From Olsenella profusa F0195 (lineage in GTDB: Bacteria > Actinomycetota > Coriobacteriia > Coriobacteriales > Atopobiaceae): a stretch of DNA of 64,000 bases. The DNA lies in NCBI RefSeq assembly GCF_000468755.1, contig NZ_AWEZ01000045.1, positions 124,001 to 188,000 of the forward strand, read 5' to 3'. The notes beneath the pieces are model-generated. The model was not told the DNA's origin, ran no database searches, and was given only the letters and a program-made list of their open reading frames with translations. Shown in pieces: positions 1 through 10,343 of this stretch (position 1 is its first letter; each line of letters opens with the position of its first letter). The position numbers and the translations under genes are program-made.

Positions 1-879
1 AACCGAAAAGAACAGAAAACTCAACACCATTTTTTCAGGATTGCTGCCTGTGTTGAACAGGATTATACCGCCGGGAATCAGGAAAAAGAAGATGCCGTTA
101 ATTGCGGCATGGTAGGCACTGTCTGCATTTTGCATGGAGAGCGCGTATTTCAGCAAATAATCACCGTACTCTTTTACCGCAGCCTTATAGCGTTGGAAAG
201 AATTGGCGGTTTGCCCAAACACCTTTACAACAGCAATGCCCCTGACATATTCCGTGACGGAATTGCTGATGTCCTCGGCAGACTTTTGATATTGCTTAGC
301 AAAGCCTTCGCTCTCATCCTTCAGCATATGATAAAGAATAACAAAGCCGACCAGGATCGGGATCAGGCAGATTAAAGACAGACGCCAGTCATACATAAAC
401 ATGAATACAAGAAAAGCAATCGGCAACGCAACAGCTCCTGCAAAGTCTGGAATCTGGTGTGCGATCAGCGTTTCCAGATTGTCCGAGTTCTTTTCAATGA
501 TTTTTCGTTGTTTCCCGCTGGGATTTGTCGTGTGATACCCCAAAGGCAGATTCCCAATGTGTCGGACAATCTGAATCCGCAGTTTTGCGACCGTATTGAA
601 AGCGGTGATGTGGGAAAACAGCAATGCCATCCCGTATATTCCAAATGACATAATGATCAAGGATACAGCGCGCCAGCCCATATCGACCATATAGGTCTGA
701 TCCAGCGAATGGATATTACCAAGAGACTGAACGATCTCCTTTGCCACGTTATACACGCACACAAAGGCATATAGGTTGATGACCGACGAGACAGCAGATA
801 ATACAATGGAGATGGCCATTGTGATCCTAAACATGCCCATATGTCGGAACAGACGCCCCAGCACTCCTTTTTCTTTCAT
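1..879 (-). CDS. ABC exporter, transmembrane part (3' end outside window)
   Basis: The gene reads leftwards from an ATG at 877-879 and is still open at base 1, giving 293 residues. A GAGGGG ribosome site lies about 9 bases before the ATG. The product starts MKEKGVLGRLFRHMG and has several hydrophobic helices (for example FAGAVALPIAFLVFMFMYDW) and the cytoplasmic-loop motif EYVRGIAVVKVFGQ, which is typical of the ABC exporter membrane domain. The ATPase domain should lie left of the window. The gene is AT-richer than the rest of the window and is divergent from a TetR regulator that probably controls it. The substrate is unknown; in established ABC/TetR pairs it is often a drug or peptide. The family is secure, the substrate is not. 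Confidence 0.85.
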   Translation of the reverse strand, partial: MKEKGVLGRLFRHMGMFRITMAISIVLSAVSSVINLYAFVCVYNVAKEIVQSLGNIHSLDQTYMVDMGWRAVSLIIMSFGIYGMALLFSHITAFNTVAKLRIQIVRHIGNLPLGYHTTNPSGKQRKIIEKNSDNLETLIAHQIPDFAGAVALPIAFLVFMFMYDWRLSLICLIPILVGFVILYHMLKDESEGFAKQYQKSAEDISNSVTEYVRGIAVVKVFGQTANSFQRYKAAVKEYGDYLLKYALSMQNADSAYHAAINGIFFFLIPGGIILFNTGSNPEKMVLSFLFFSV

Positions 880-905
880 ACCGTCAACCCCTCGACTTTG
901 TATAA

Positions 906-925
906 TAGTTAGATAAAGCTAACTA
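906..925. promoter_or_regulatory. Perfect inverted repeat, possible operator
   Basis: TAGTTAG (906-912) and CTAACTA (919-925) are perfect 7-base arms around a 6-base spacer. They sit 27 bases upstream of the ABC exporter start, overlapping a TATAAT-like box (901-906). This is a plausible operator for a dimeric regulator. Confidence 0.5.
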
Positions 926-952
926 CAGAGCCAAAATTCTCCTTTCCTGAGA

Positions 953-975
953 CATTTGAAACATCGTTTCAGATG
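953..975. promoter_or_regulatory. TetR-type palindromic operator candidate
   Basis: TGAAAC (957-962), spacer ATC, and GTTTCA (966-971) form a perfect core. The match extends to 10-base arms with one mismatch (953-962 against 966-975). The size and odd-length centre fit TetR-family operators, and the site lies midway between the divergent exporter and TetR genes. The pairing is visible; binding is inferred. Confidence 0.6.
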
Positions 976-998
976 TAAAAATACAGCTTATACTGATC

Positions 999-1026
999 CA
1001 TGTCAAGCTGTTTCTTTCTTGACATG
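999..1026. promoter_or_regulatory. Perfect 9-base inverted repeat upstream of tetR-type gene
   Basis: CATGTCAAG (999-1007) and CTTGACATG (1018-1026) are perfect arms around a 10-base spacer. The right arm contains TTGACA (1019-1024), which could be the -35 box of the regulator promoter, so occupation would give autoregulation. Confidence 0.55.
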
Positions 1027-1086
1027 CTACATTCTGTCCCATGAGATGAAAACAGAGTTTCAATCTTTCGGAAAGAGAGGATTCAC

Positions 1087-1704
1087 ATGAAACGAATTGC
1101 CGGTGTATCAGAACGCTTATTAGCGTGTGCCAGAAGCGAATTTTTAGATAAGGGGTTTCAGGCTGCCTCCATACGGGAGATTGCCAAAAAAGCAGAAACC
1201 AGTGCCCGCGCTATCTATACGCGCTTTCCCAATAAAGAGGGACTTTTCGACGCAATTGTTTCGCCCATTTCAGACGGGCTTATCGAGCTATATCAGAATT
1301 ATGCGGATCAGTTTTGGTCGAAGGACATAGGGGTGGATGGAACAGACGCCATCTCTTTTGATGATACTGCAATCTATGTTGACATGATTGACTATATTTA
1401 TGACCATAAAGATGAGTTCCTGTTGATTCAAACGTCCTTAGATGGCAAATGCCACACGGCGCTGATTGAGGATTTGACTGACAAGAACATTTCCTACATC
1501 TCCAAATGGACAGAATCAGCAGGGGGTGCAGGGAACGAAGAAGAATTGATGATGAAAGTGCTGCATATGCTGACCAATTCCTTTTATGCGTCTATGTTTG
1601 AACCTCTCCGCCACGACATGAACCGCAGGGAGGCACGTTTTTATATTGAGAAGCTATGTGCCTTTTTTGTCGCAGGAATTGATCGTCTGTTGAAAAAGCA
1701 ATGA
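1087..1704 (+). CDS. TetR/AcrR-family transcriptional regulator
   Basis: The 205-residue product has an N-terminal helix-turn-helix (residues about 9-55): LLACARSEFLDKGFQAASIR, then EIAKKAETSARAIYTRFPNK, the classic TetR signature ending in Y-x-R-F-x-N-K-E-G-L. The rest is a helical ligand-sensing and dimerisation domain. AGAGAGG lies 8 bases before the ATG. The gene is divergent from the truncated ABC exporter, with three palindromes in the shared spacer, so repression of that exporter and of itself is the natural reading. Base composition is low-GC, unlike everything after 1.8 kb, which suggests transfer from a Firmicute. The ligand is unknown. Confidence 0.9.
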   Translation: MKRIAGVSERLLACARSEFLDKGFQAASIREIAKKAETSARAIYTRFPNKEGLFDAIVSPISDGLIELYQNYADQFWSKDIGVDGTDAISFDDTAIYVDMIDYIYDHKDEFLLIQTSLDGKCHTALIEDLTDKNISYISKWTESAGGAGNEEELMMKVLHMLTNSFYASMFEPLRHDMNRREARFYIEKLCAFFVAGIDRLLKKQ

Positions 1705-1862
1705 TGCTTTTAAAACTATTTCTCTCAGAGTTAAATCGTCCATCGACACCTTATATTACCCTTGATTTTACGGGTCAATCCTCCGCCCTTGTTGAGCAGC
1801 AGTGATTTGGTTGTGGTTGTATGACGAAGCGTTCAGGGGGTGATGCTCGCCCTAGACGCGAG

Positions 1863-3087
1863 ATGGCCAACCAGGCCTTTCTCATCTGCGGGAGGGTCTC
1901 GGTGGCTTTGGCGACATATTCTTCGACTATGCGAACAGCCTCTGGTTCGCCAGCCAGGGTGCCGTTGGCCAGTTCCTTCTGGGGATCTATCAGATTGGTC
2001 AGTCTGTCTGCTCGCTCGTCATTGATCCCGTGGGTGGAGTTGTTGCCGATCGCTTCGATCGCAAGCGCATCTTGGTGGTCGCAGATATGCTCTCGGCCTT
2101 CGTTTGCCTGGTGGCCGCTGCATTTTTTGTCACACCTGTCTTTGTCTACGCGCTCATCTCAGCAAATGTGCTCCTCAGTGCTGCCAGTGGGTTTTACCTG
2201 CCCGCGTATCACTCGGTACTTCCCTTTCTCGTTCGGAAGTCACAGATATCGAACGCTGACTCTCATCTTGAGCTTGCCGCACACAAGTACTGAGTGTGGT
2301 GGCACTCATGCTGAGCGCCGCGTTACTGACCCTGTGCCATGAGCAAGGTGCCCTGCTCGTCAATGCGATGTCGTTTGGCACATCTGCACTGCTGAACTCC
2401 ATGCTCAGGACAGCACCCCATGCTGAGGTACCAGCTGCGGGCCGCACGTCACCTCGCCAGTTCGTCAGCGACTTCGTTGAGGGTCTGAGGTTCATTGGTG
2501 GGTCCTCGGAAGTTCGCTATCTCCTGCTCATGAGCTCGCTGGTCAACTTCTTCCTCGCGGGATACAACCTCATGACCCCATTCGTGCAGATGAGCTTTGG
2601 TGCAGGCGACGCAGCTTACGCCGAGCCCTTGACATCGTCATCGGTGGGTGGAGTGCTTGGCGCCATCCTCACCCGCCTTCTTGGCGACCGGCTTGGTGGC
2701 CCCAGGGTCACGCTCTTCGCTGCGCTATTCGGATGCGGCCTCAGCCTTGCCCTGTTGCCCGCGTTCCTTCACCTGTGGCAGGCATTTGCTGCCGTGCTTG
2801 CCTGCATACTTGTGTTTGCTGTCCTGCTCACCTTCTACAACATCCAGTTCTTCAGCGTCCTGCAGGCCAGTGTCGATGAAGCGTACTTGGGAAGGACGTT
2901 CAGCTGCGTTTTCGTGATAGCCACGCTTCTCATGCCACTGGGGACCCTGGTCTTCAACAGGCTCATCGTCGCGCCTGAGGCCTTTTGGTATGCGGCCTTT
3001 GGGGGTATCTGTGCATCGAGCCTACTTGCCCTTGTGCTGGCTGTGGGCGTCGAGGGGAGGGATAGTACGCCATGGGAGATGTGCTGA
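1863..3087 (+). pseudogene. Decayed MFS exporter (macrolide-efflux type)
   Basis: Pieces of one 12-helix MFS transporter occur in order in three frames. A start-like MANQAFLICG is at 1863. The second piece reads GGFGDIFFDYANSLWFASQG and VVADRFDRKRILVVADMLSA (the MFS loop 2-3 signature D-R-x-x-R-K-R) up to a TGA at 2291-2293. The third piece, from 2296 to the stop at 3085-3087, carries the remaining helices. There is a frameshift near 1890-1900. A second break at about 2290-2296 seems to have lost part of a helix. The last piece overlaps the next gene by 16 bases. A functional protein is unlikely unless the breaks are sequencing errors. Confidence 0.75.
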
Positions 3088-4115
3088 GCTTTGACTCAAA
3101 ATACTATGCGAGCATCATTCGAGAGTATGGCTATGATCCCGTTGGGTTTTCATCCGTACCGATGATGCCAGCCTTGGCGAATCGAGCTGATGAGCAAGCT
3201 CTTTGGTGCTGCTCTTACAATGTGGAAGCTGTTTTGGACCCAGATGGCCAGACTCTCTTCTCGACGGGAGTCGGCATGTCCGGATGCCCTCACATGGGAA
3301 CCGTCTCGCAGATAGCCAAAGCCAAGATGCTTCAGGAGGCGGGGTATCGGGTTCAGTTGGTCTTGGGTGACATAGATGCCTACACGGGCAGGAATATCAC
3401 TTGGTCAAAGACGCAGGAGCTTGCGGAGAGATATTCACACTTCATAACGGCGCTTGGATTCAGTTCTGACATCCTTTGCCCGCGAAGGCAATCAACATCC
3501 GAGTACATGCTTACTTGCCTCTCGCTGGTGGCCAGGCACATGTCCTATGAGCTTGCCTGTGACTCTGAGGAAGACCTGCAACCGCTTGTGATGGGTGATG
3601 GAAACATCGCTCGTTTGTTGGTATTCGAGCTGAATAGGCAGGGCTTGGTGCCGGACGTTCTTACACGTAGTGGCGAGTGGCCCTATCTTGACCTCCTGCA
3701 GGCTCGGGCGATGGGGTCGTACGAGGATCTTGCCTCGGTGGCTGTGGGGCAATATGACTTGCTCTTTGAGTGCGTCGGTTTTTCTCAGGCAAAGACTCTT
3801 CAGGCAAGTCTGAGATGCGCTCGCCCAGGAGCAACGCTCCTGTTTCTTGGGGTATATCCAGAGACCTATGAAATACCCTTGCGGCTACGTCCACTCTTTG
3901 AGCATGAATATAGGATCTATGGCGTCAGGTCGTTTCTTCGCAGCGATTTCTCTGAGGCGGTTCAGCAGATGGAACGGTGCTTTGGTGAGCTCTCAAGGGC
4001 GTTTCCCCTGAGGATTGTCGACGCTCAAGATGTCACAGCTCTCGAAGAGTGTCTCAGGCACCCTTCGGCCTCCAAGGTTGTCATCGATTTCATGGAGGGG
4101 CGCCCGACACCCTAG
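3072..4115 (+). CDS. Fusion of class I aaRS-like fold and MDR dehydrogenase domain
   Basis: The 347-residue product combines two unrelated halves. Residues about 60-165 resemble the first half of a class I aminoacyl-tRNA synthetase: TGVGMSGCPHMGT carries a HIGH-like P-H-M-G (73-76), followed by VQLVLGDIDAYTGRN. The closest look is class I LysRS or TrpRS/TyrRS. No KMSKS motif is visible. Residues about 171-340 look like the nucleotide-binding half of a zinc-type alcohol dehydrogenase: PLVMGDGNIARLL (a GxGxxG-like turn whose last Gly is Ala) and later ECVGF and RPGATLLFLGVY. The zinc-binding catalytic half is absent. The ATG overlaps the end of the MFS gene by 16 bases, implying translational coupling. 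It may be a real fusion enzyme or a deletion chimera; the function is unknown. Confidence 0.6.
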   Translation: MGDVLSFDSKYYASIIREYGYDPVGFSSVPMMPALANRADEQALWCCSYNVEAVLDPDGQTLFSTGVGMSGCPHMGTVSQIAKAKMLQEAGYRVQLVLGDIDAYTGRNITWSKTQELAERYSHFITALGFSSDILCPRRQSTSEYMLTCLSLVARHMSYELACDSEEDLQPLVMGDGNIARLLVFELNRQGLVPDVLTRSGEWPYLDLLQARAMGSYEDLASVAVGQYDLLFECVGFSQAKTLQASLRCARPGATLLFLGVYPETYEIPLRLRPLFEHEYRIYGVRSFLRSDFSEAVQQMERCFGELSRAFPLRIVDAQDVTALEECLRHPSASKVVIDFMEGRPTP

Positions 4116-4206
4116 GCCCGGCGCCTCGGCTCGTGATGTGAAATGCACGCATGCTATAAGCGCGTCATTTCGATTTTGCTATCATGTGAAAGCTATGCGT
4201 CACGAT

Positions 4207-4293
4207 GCGGGCGTGGCGGAACTGGTAGACGCGCTGGATTTAGGTTCCAGTGGGGGAGACTCCGTGAAGGTTCGAGTCCTTTCGCCCGCACCA
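4207..4293 (+). tRNA. tRNA-Leu, anticodon TAG
   Basis: The acceptor arms GCGGGCG (4207-4213) and CGCCCGC (4283-4289) pair perfectly, with discriminator A and an encoded CCA (4291-4293). The anticodon stem CTGGA/TCCAG (4234-4238, 4246-4250) encloses the anticodon TAG at 4241-4243. The long variable arm (GGGGGAGACTCC region) and the T-arm GGTTCGAGTCC mark a class II leucine tRNA. Confidence 0.97.
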
Positions 4294-4314
4294 CCGGCAC
4301 CTACGAGGAACTTC

Positions 4315-4337
4315 GCGGGACGGCCCCATCGTCCCGC
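4315..4337 (+). promoter_or_regulatory. Hairpin between tRNA-Leu and tig
   Basis: GCGGGACG (4315-4322) and CGTCCCGC (4330-4337) pair perfectly around a 7-base loop. It ends 14 bases before the tig GGAGG. There is no T-run, so it may be a processing or leader hairpin rather than an intrinsic terminator. Confidence 0.5.
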
Positions 4338-4360
4338 ACGAGAAACTAACTGGAGGAACG

Positions 4361-5692
4361 TTGAACATCACCGTCACTGCCGAGAGGCCTGAGAACGACC
4401 AGGTGGTCGCCAAGCTCACCGTCCCCGCCGCCGAGGTGGACAAGGCCGTCGCCAAGGCGTACCGGGACATCGCCCGCAAGTATGCCTTCCAGGGCTTCCG
4501 CCGTGGCCGCGCCCCGCGCCCCGTCATCGATGGCATTGTCGGCCGTGCGGCCGTGCTGGCGCAGGCTACCGAGGACCTCATGAACGACGTCCAACCCGAG
4601 ATGTTCAACGAGCTTGACATCGTCCCCATCGGTCGTCCCGACTACGGTGAGGATTCCGTGGCCGTCGTGGAGCATGAGGACTTCAGCGTCACTGCCACGA
4701 TCTCTGTGCCGCCTACCTGCGAGCTTGACTCCTATGACGCTCCCGCCATCAACATGCCGCCTGACGAGCCCACCGATGCCGAGGTGGAGCAGCAGGTGGA
4801 GCAGCTCCTGAGCTACCACGTGACCTATGAGGACGATGACACCGACCGCGCCTGCGCCGAGGGTGACACCGTCGTGGTCGACGCCGTGGACAAGGAGGGC
4901 GCGGACAGCCTTGCGGGCACCGATCGTCAGCTTACCCTCGACACCAACTATCTCCCCAAGGAGTACGTCGAGGGCATCGTGGGCATGAGGCCAGGCGAGA
5001 CCAAGGACATCGAGTGGACGCGCAGCCATGGCGACCACGAGCACAGGATCGCCGTCGCCGTCACCCTCAAGGGCCTGAAGAAGGCCGTCGAGCCCGAGCT
5101 CACGGATGACTTCGCCAAGAAGAACTTCGGCTTCGACACCGTGGACGCCTTCAAGGATGCCGTCAAGGAGGAGATTGGCGAGGACAAGGTCAACACCCTG
5201 CCCCACCTCAAGGAGGACCGTGTCGTCGAGGCCATCGGTGAGCACCTGCAGCTCGAGGAGGTCCCCGAGGCCTACGGCAACCAGGTCTTCAACGAGCTTG
5301 CCAACGAGGTGCTCTCCCGGCTGCAGCGCCAGGGCATGTCGCTCGACATGTACCTCGCCGCGCGCCAGATCAAGAGCGACGAGTTCATCGACGACCTTCG
5401 CAAGCAGGCTGACGAGCGTGCCCGTCAGTCCCTCGCCCTGGATGCCCTTGCACGCCATCTCGACATCGAGGCCACCGAGGACGACATCAAGGGCGAGTTC
5501 GAGAATGCTGGCGTGAAGGACGTGAGCAAGTCCATGAAGGAGTTCACCGAGGGTGGCCAGATGCCCGCCATCCGCGAGTCCATCCGCCGCACGAAGGCCG
5601 TCAGGTGGCTCGTCGAGAACGCCACCGTCACCGTGGTCGATGAAATCGCCGAGCGCCGTGCCGAGGCCGAGGAGAGGCAGGACGCGGAGTAA
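4361..5692 (+). CDS. tig: Trigger factor, ribosome-associated chaperone/PPIase
   Basis: The 443-residue product has the usual trigger factor length. The N-terminal ribosome-binding domain carries the signature [14 protein letters not shown] (GFRxGxxP), followed by an FKBP-type domain (about residues 150-240, [11 protein letters not shown]) and the long helical C-terminal chaperone domain. It binds nascent chains at the ribosome exit near protein L23. The start is TTG, chosen because GGAGG sits 4 bases upstream and the sequence begins in the family manner, [12 protein letters not shown]. It precedes clpP and clpX, the classic tig-clpP-clpX order linking folding to proteolysis. Confidence 0.97.
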   Translation: MNITVTAERPENDQVVAKLTVPAAEVDKAVAKAYRDIARKYAFQGFRRGRAPRPVIDGIVGRAAVLAQATEDLMNDVQPEMFNELDIVPIGRPDYGEDSVAVVEHEDFSVTATISVPPTCELDSYDAPAINMPPDEPTDAEVEQQVEQLLSYHVTYEDDDTDRACAEGDTVVVDAVDKEGADSLAGTDRQLTLDTNYLPKEYVEGIVGMRPGETKDIEWTRSHGDHEHRIAVAVTLKGLKKAVEPELTDDFAKKNFGFDTVDAFKDAVKEEIGEDKVNTLPHLKEDRVVEAIGEHLQLEEVPEAYGNQVFNELANEVLSRLQRQGMSLDMYLAARQIKSDEFIDDLRKQADERARQSLALDALARHLDIEATEDDIKGEFENAGVKDVSKSMKEFTEGGQMPAIRESIRRTKAVRWLVENATVTVVDEIAERRAEAEERQDAE

Positions 5693-5723
5693 CCCGTCCC
5701 CGTCGTCGCACGAATCAATCGGA

Positions 5724-5749
5724 CTCCCCGGGGGTACAGTACCCCGGAG
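5724..5749 (+). terminator. G/C-rich hairpin between tig and clpP
   Basis: CCGGGG and CCCCGG pair around GTACAGTA, with extra CTC/GAG pairs and one or two bulged bases. It is followed by GTCTCTTACC. It could attenuate tig read-through or shield the clpP leader; the clpP ribosome site begins about 14 bases later. Confidence 0.45.
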
Positions 5750-5775
5750 CGTCTCTTACCAAAGAAGGAGAACAC

Positions 5776-6390
5776 ATGGTCAGTCCCACAGCAACGCCCC
5801 TCATCCCGTATGTCATCGAGCAGACCCCACGCGGCGAGCGCAGCTACGACATCTACTCGCGTCTGCTCAACGACCGCATCGTCTTTCTGGGCGAGGAGAT
5901 TACCCGCGACACGGCGAACCTCGTGATCGCCCAGCTCCTGCACCTCGAGAGCCAGGACCCCGACAAGGACATCTCGCTCTACATCGACTCTCCTGGTGGG
6001 GAGGTATACGCCGGCCTCGGCATCCTGGACACCATGAACTTCATCAAGCCCGACGTCTCCACCATCTGCGTGGGCATGGCCGCCTCCATGGCCTCCGTGC
6101 TGTTGGCTGCGGGCACCAGGGGCAAGCGCCTGGCGCTGCCCAACGCCATGGTCCTCATCCACCAGCCCTCCAGTGGCGCCCAGGGTCAACAGACCGAGAT
6201 AGAGATTGCCGCCAAGGAGACCAAGTGGCTCCGCACCCACATGGACGAGCTGCTCGCGCAGTACACGGGCCAGACGGTGGAGAAGGTTCACGCCGACACC
6301 GAACGCGACAACTATCTGCGTGCCCAGGCTGCCGCCGACTACGGCCTGGTCGATCGCGTGATCACCTCGCGCATGGAGCAGGGCGAATAG
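5776..6390 (+). CDS. clpP: ATP-dependent Clp protease proteolytic subunit ClpP
   Basis: The product is 204 residues, with AAGGAG 6 bases before the ATG. The serine-protease triad is in place: Ser in [10 protein letters not shown], His in AMVLIHQP, and Asp in the C-terminal part (YGLVDRVI). [10 protein letters not shown] forms the oxyanion/handle-region Gly motif. ClpP forms double heptamers that degrade proteins delivered by the ClpX hexamer encoded next door. Some actinobacteria carry two ClpP paralogues; only one copy is in this window. Confidence 0.98.
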   Translation: MVSPTATPLIPYVIEQTPRGERSYDIYSRLLNDRIVFLGEEITRDTANLVIAQLLHLESQDPDKDISLYIDSPGGEVYAGLGILDTMNFIKPDVSTICVGMAASMASVLLAAGTRGKRLALPNAMVLIHQPSSGAQGQQTEIEIAAKETKWLRTHMDELLAQYTGQTVEKVHADTERDNYLRAQAAADYGLVDRVITSRMEQGE

Positions 6391-6503
6391 GCTTCCCTCG
6401 CATGCGGGTCTGCCGCCCGGGGCCGCGTGGCAGCCTCGGGCGGCCTGCGGTGGGATACCAGTGGTAGGATCGAGACACAGCCGCTGCTATCGAGAGGATG
6501 CTG

Positions 6504-7819
<1,316 letters not shown>

Positions 7820-7823
<4 letters not shown>

Positions 7824-8593
7824 CTCCACGAGCCTTGCCGCACGAGCCGTTCCGCATTCCGTGCCACCTTGTCCCGGAGGTCATCGAGGTCGAGGTGGCG
7901 CAGCTGTGCCATGGTGGCGATGCTGCGCTCGAGCGAGGCCTCTATCTTCCGCGCGGAGAAGGGTGCTCTCCCATGGGGAGGGAGGTCCGTCTCGGTGAGC
8001 AGACGCCCCAACGGCACCTGGCGGGCGTACTCGCGGCCACGCCGGGTGGCGAGCATCATCTCGTTGACGGAGAACCAGCATCCTGAGGTCACGGCGCGAT
8101 GCAGCTCGTCCGAGCTATCGCTGAACCAGTGGAACACGCAGTGGCAGCGCTCGAGGCAGCCCGTGTCGGCAAGGATGTCGAGGCATGTGTCCGCCGCGCG
8201 CACGGAATGGATGGAGAGCACCGAGGAGGACGTCCGGGCAGCGGCTGCACAGACGCGCGCGAAGGCCGCTGCCTGGCGTCCGTGGGAGTCGGGTGCCGTG
8301 TGGGTGTCGGAGAAGTCGAGGCCCACCTCGCCCAACCAGCGCGTGTGGCCAGCGAGCTCCTCGAAGTGGCGGACATCCCGCTCTTTGCAGCGCCCGTCCG
8401 CGACCCACCAGGGATGGAGACCGAGGGCAAGGCACACGTTGGGGACGTCGTCCAGCTCCGGATGGGCCGCGTCATAGCCCGCGGGCGTCACCGTGGCGGC
8501 ATAGAGGCCGAGCCCGTCTCGGGCGGCATCTGCGGCCACCTCTGCGGCATTGGACATGAAGTCCAGGTGCACGTGGGCGTCAACGAGTCTCAT
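7820..8593 (-). CDS. TatD-family metal-dependent hydrolase
   Basis: The 257-residue product starts [12 protein letters not shown], whose HxH binds metal. It carries LGLHPW, the acidic LGEVGLDF and the late TETDLPPHG, all signatures of the TatD TIM-barrel hydrolases. Family members act as 3'-5' exonucleases or D-amino-acyl/related hydrolases in quality control. It lies just after tcdA (stop 2 bases from the TatD start) on the same strand, so the two are probably co-transcribed. It is somewhat divergent from canonical TatD in the middle ([12 protein letters not shown]). Confidence 0.88.
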
Positions 8594-8595
8594 GG

Positions 8596-9354
8596 CTAGG
8601 CGTTCTCCCAGGTGAGATCGGCAAGGCGGCAGATGACGCGTCCCGCGATCATCTGGCCCATGATGGGTGGCATGTAGCTCATGGTACCGAGGATGGAGGC
8701 ACCCTCGCGCACGAGGCCTGCCTCGTCGATGGCCTGTACCTTCCCCTCAGGCTCACGGGGTCGTTCGTCGGAGTAGAGCACCTCGAGTCCCCTGACGCCG
8801 CGCCTGCGGCACTCCTTGCGGACGGTACGCGCCAGGGGGTCTCCCGAGGTGCGCTCGATGCGTGCGAAGCGCAGTCGCGTGGGGTCGAGCTTGTTGCCCC
8901 CACCCATGGAGCTGATGAGGGGGATGTCCCGATCCTGGCACCACTGGGCAAGCACGAGCTTCTGGCTGACGGTGTCGATGGCGTCCACCACGTAGTCTGG
9001 ACGGGGGAGTGCGGCAAGCGTGGTGGGGAGCCCCTCCCTCGAGAGGAAGACCCGCTGGGCGATGACGTCGCATGTGGGATTGACGTCTGCCACGATGCGG
9101 GCCATGACCTCGGCCTTCTCCTGGCCGATGGTGCTCTGGTAGGCCACTGCCTGGCGGTTGACGTTGCTTGGTGCCACTACGTCGCGGTCGAGGAGGACGA
9201 GCGACCCCACGCCACCACGTGCCAGCGCCTCGGCACAGTTTGATCCCACGCCACCCAAGCCGATGACCATCACGCGCGCGGCCTGCACACGCGCAAGCGC
9301 CTCGCTGCCCATTACCAGCCGCAGCCGGTCGAGCGCGGTCTCCTCGGTATCCAT
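8596..9354 (-). CDS. tcdA: tRNA threonylcarbamoyladenosine dehydratase (ThiF/E1-like)
   Basis: The product has the E1/ThiF Rossmann motif VMVIGLGGVGSNCAEALAR and the NVNRQ segment that precedes adenylation chemistry. It also has DYVVDAIDTV and the C-terminal GTMSYMPPIMGQMIAG typical of TcdA/CsdL, which cyclises t6A37 to ct6A in tRNAs. The ATG at 9352-9354 was chosen over upstream starts because GGAGG lies 4 bases before it and the protein then begins in the usual place. It is upstream of and coupled to the TatD gene. Confidence 0.9.
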   Translation of the reverse strand: MDTEETALDRLRLVMGSEALARVQAARVMVIGLGGVGSNCAEALARGGVGSLVLLDRDVVAPSNVNRQAVAYQSTIGQEKAEVMARIVADVNPTCDVIAQRVFLSREGLPTTLAALPRPDYVVDAIDTVSQKLVLAQWCQDRDIPLISSMGGGNKLDPTRLRFARIERTSGDPLARTVRKECRRRGVRGLEVLYSDERPREPEGKVQAIDEAGLVREGASILGTMSYMPPIMGQMIAGRVICRLADLTWENA

Positions 9355-9485
9355 GTGCCTCCACTCGCATACGGTGCATATCCTCATTGTAGGGGAGGCA
9401 TACGTCGAAGGCATGTGACGCGAGCCCACAATCCTTCGTCCGTTTGTGAGCTTGGGCTACGTCTGCCCAGTTGGCAAGCATGGTG

Positions 9486-9511
9486 CGTGCAATCTGTACG
9501 TGGATTGCACG
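9486..9511. terminator. Hairpin downstream of nagB
   Basis: CGTGCAATC (9486-9494) and GATTGCACG (9503-9511) are perfect 9-base arms around an 8-base loop, 13 bases beyond the nagB stop. There is no T-run on either strand, so terminator activity is uncertain. Confidence 0.45.
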
Positions 9512-9523
9512 CTCGGTAGGGCG

Positions 9524-10255
9524 CTACTGGGGGCACAGCGAGAGCGCCGCCTCGTCGGCGATGACCACGCAGTTGGTGTGCAGCTGCAGTATGGAGGCGG
9601 GGCACTGCGGGTCAACAGGGCCCAGGCACATGCCGCGCACGGCCTTGGCCTTGTCCCTCCCGCTGGCAATCACCAGCACGCCGCGGGCGTACATGATGGC
9701 CTGCACGCCCATGGTGTAGGCTTGGCGCGGCACGTCGTCGGGACTGTCGAACAGGCGGCTGTTGGCCTTGATGGTGCTCTCGGTGAGGTTCACCAGGTGG
9801 GTGCCCTTGGAAAAGACGGAGTCGGGCTCGTTGAAGCCGATGTGCCCATTGCGGCCGATGCCCAAAAGCTGGAGGTCGGGGTAGCCTGCCGCGGCCACCA
9901 TGTGGTCGTACGCCGCACAGGCGGCCCTGACGTTGGGGTTGGAGCCATCGGGCACGTGGGTGTTGGCCAGGTCGATGTTGACGTGGTCGAAGAAGTTGAC
10001 GCGCATGAAATGGTGATAGCTCTGGACATCCTCATGGGAGAGGCCGCGATACTCGTCCAGGTTGTAGGTGGATACCTGTGAGAAGTCCACGTCGCCGCGC
10101 TCGCACCACCGGGCCAGCTGCCTATAGGCCCCCAGGGGTGTGGTGCCGGTGGCCAGGCCCAGCACGCTCGTGGGCTTGAGGATCACCTGGGCGGAGATGA
10201 CGTTGGCGGCCTTGCGGCTCATGTCGTCGTAGTCGGTGGTGCGGATGATCCTCAT
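9524..10255 (-). CDS. nagB: Glucosamine-6-phosphate deaminase
   Basis: The 243-residue product converts glucosamine-6-P to fructose-6-P and ammonia. Motifs seen are LGLATGTTPLGAY, STYNLDEYRGL, GIGRNGHIGFNEP (catalytic Asp/His/Glu region) and the allosteric-type C-terminal segment. The ATG at 10253-10255 has GGGAGG 5 bases upstream; a longer in-frame start at 10279 has no better site. It is divergent from the GntR regulator and nagA, together forming the amino-sugar catabolic locus. Confidence 0.96.
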   Translation of the reverse strand: MRIIRTTDYDDMSRKAANVISAQVILKPTSVLGLATGTTPLGAYRQLARWCERGDVDFSQVSTYNLDEYRGLSHEDVQSYHHFMRVNFFDHVNIDLANTHVPDGSNPNVRAACAAYDHMVAAAGYPDLQLLGIGRNGHIGFNEPDSVFSKGTHLVNLTESTIKANSRLFDSPDDVPRQAYTMGVQAIMYARGVLVIASGRDKAKAVRGMCLGPVDPQCPASILQLHTNCVVIADEAALSLCPQ

Positions 10256-10343
10256 GGCGTCCTCCCGGTGCTCTCGCATCTATGCTCCCTGATGACGGTA
10301 CTCCATTGCGATACCGAAAACATGCATATTATCTTGATACCAG

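Noticed and set aside
2285-2300. TGA at 2291-2293 in the MFS gene as a selenocysteine codon
   Set aside because: The homologous continuation is in a different frame and part of a helix is missing, so this is a frameshift or deletion, not read-through.
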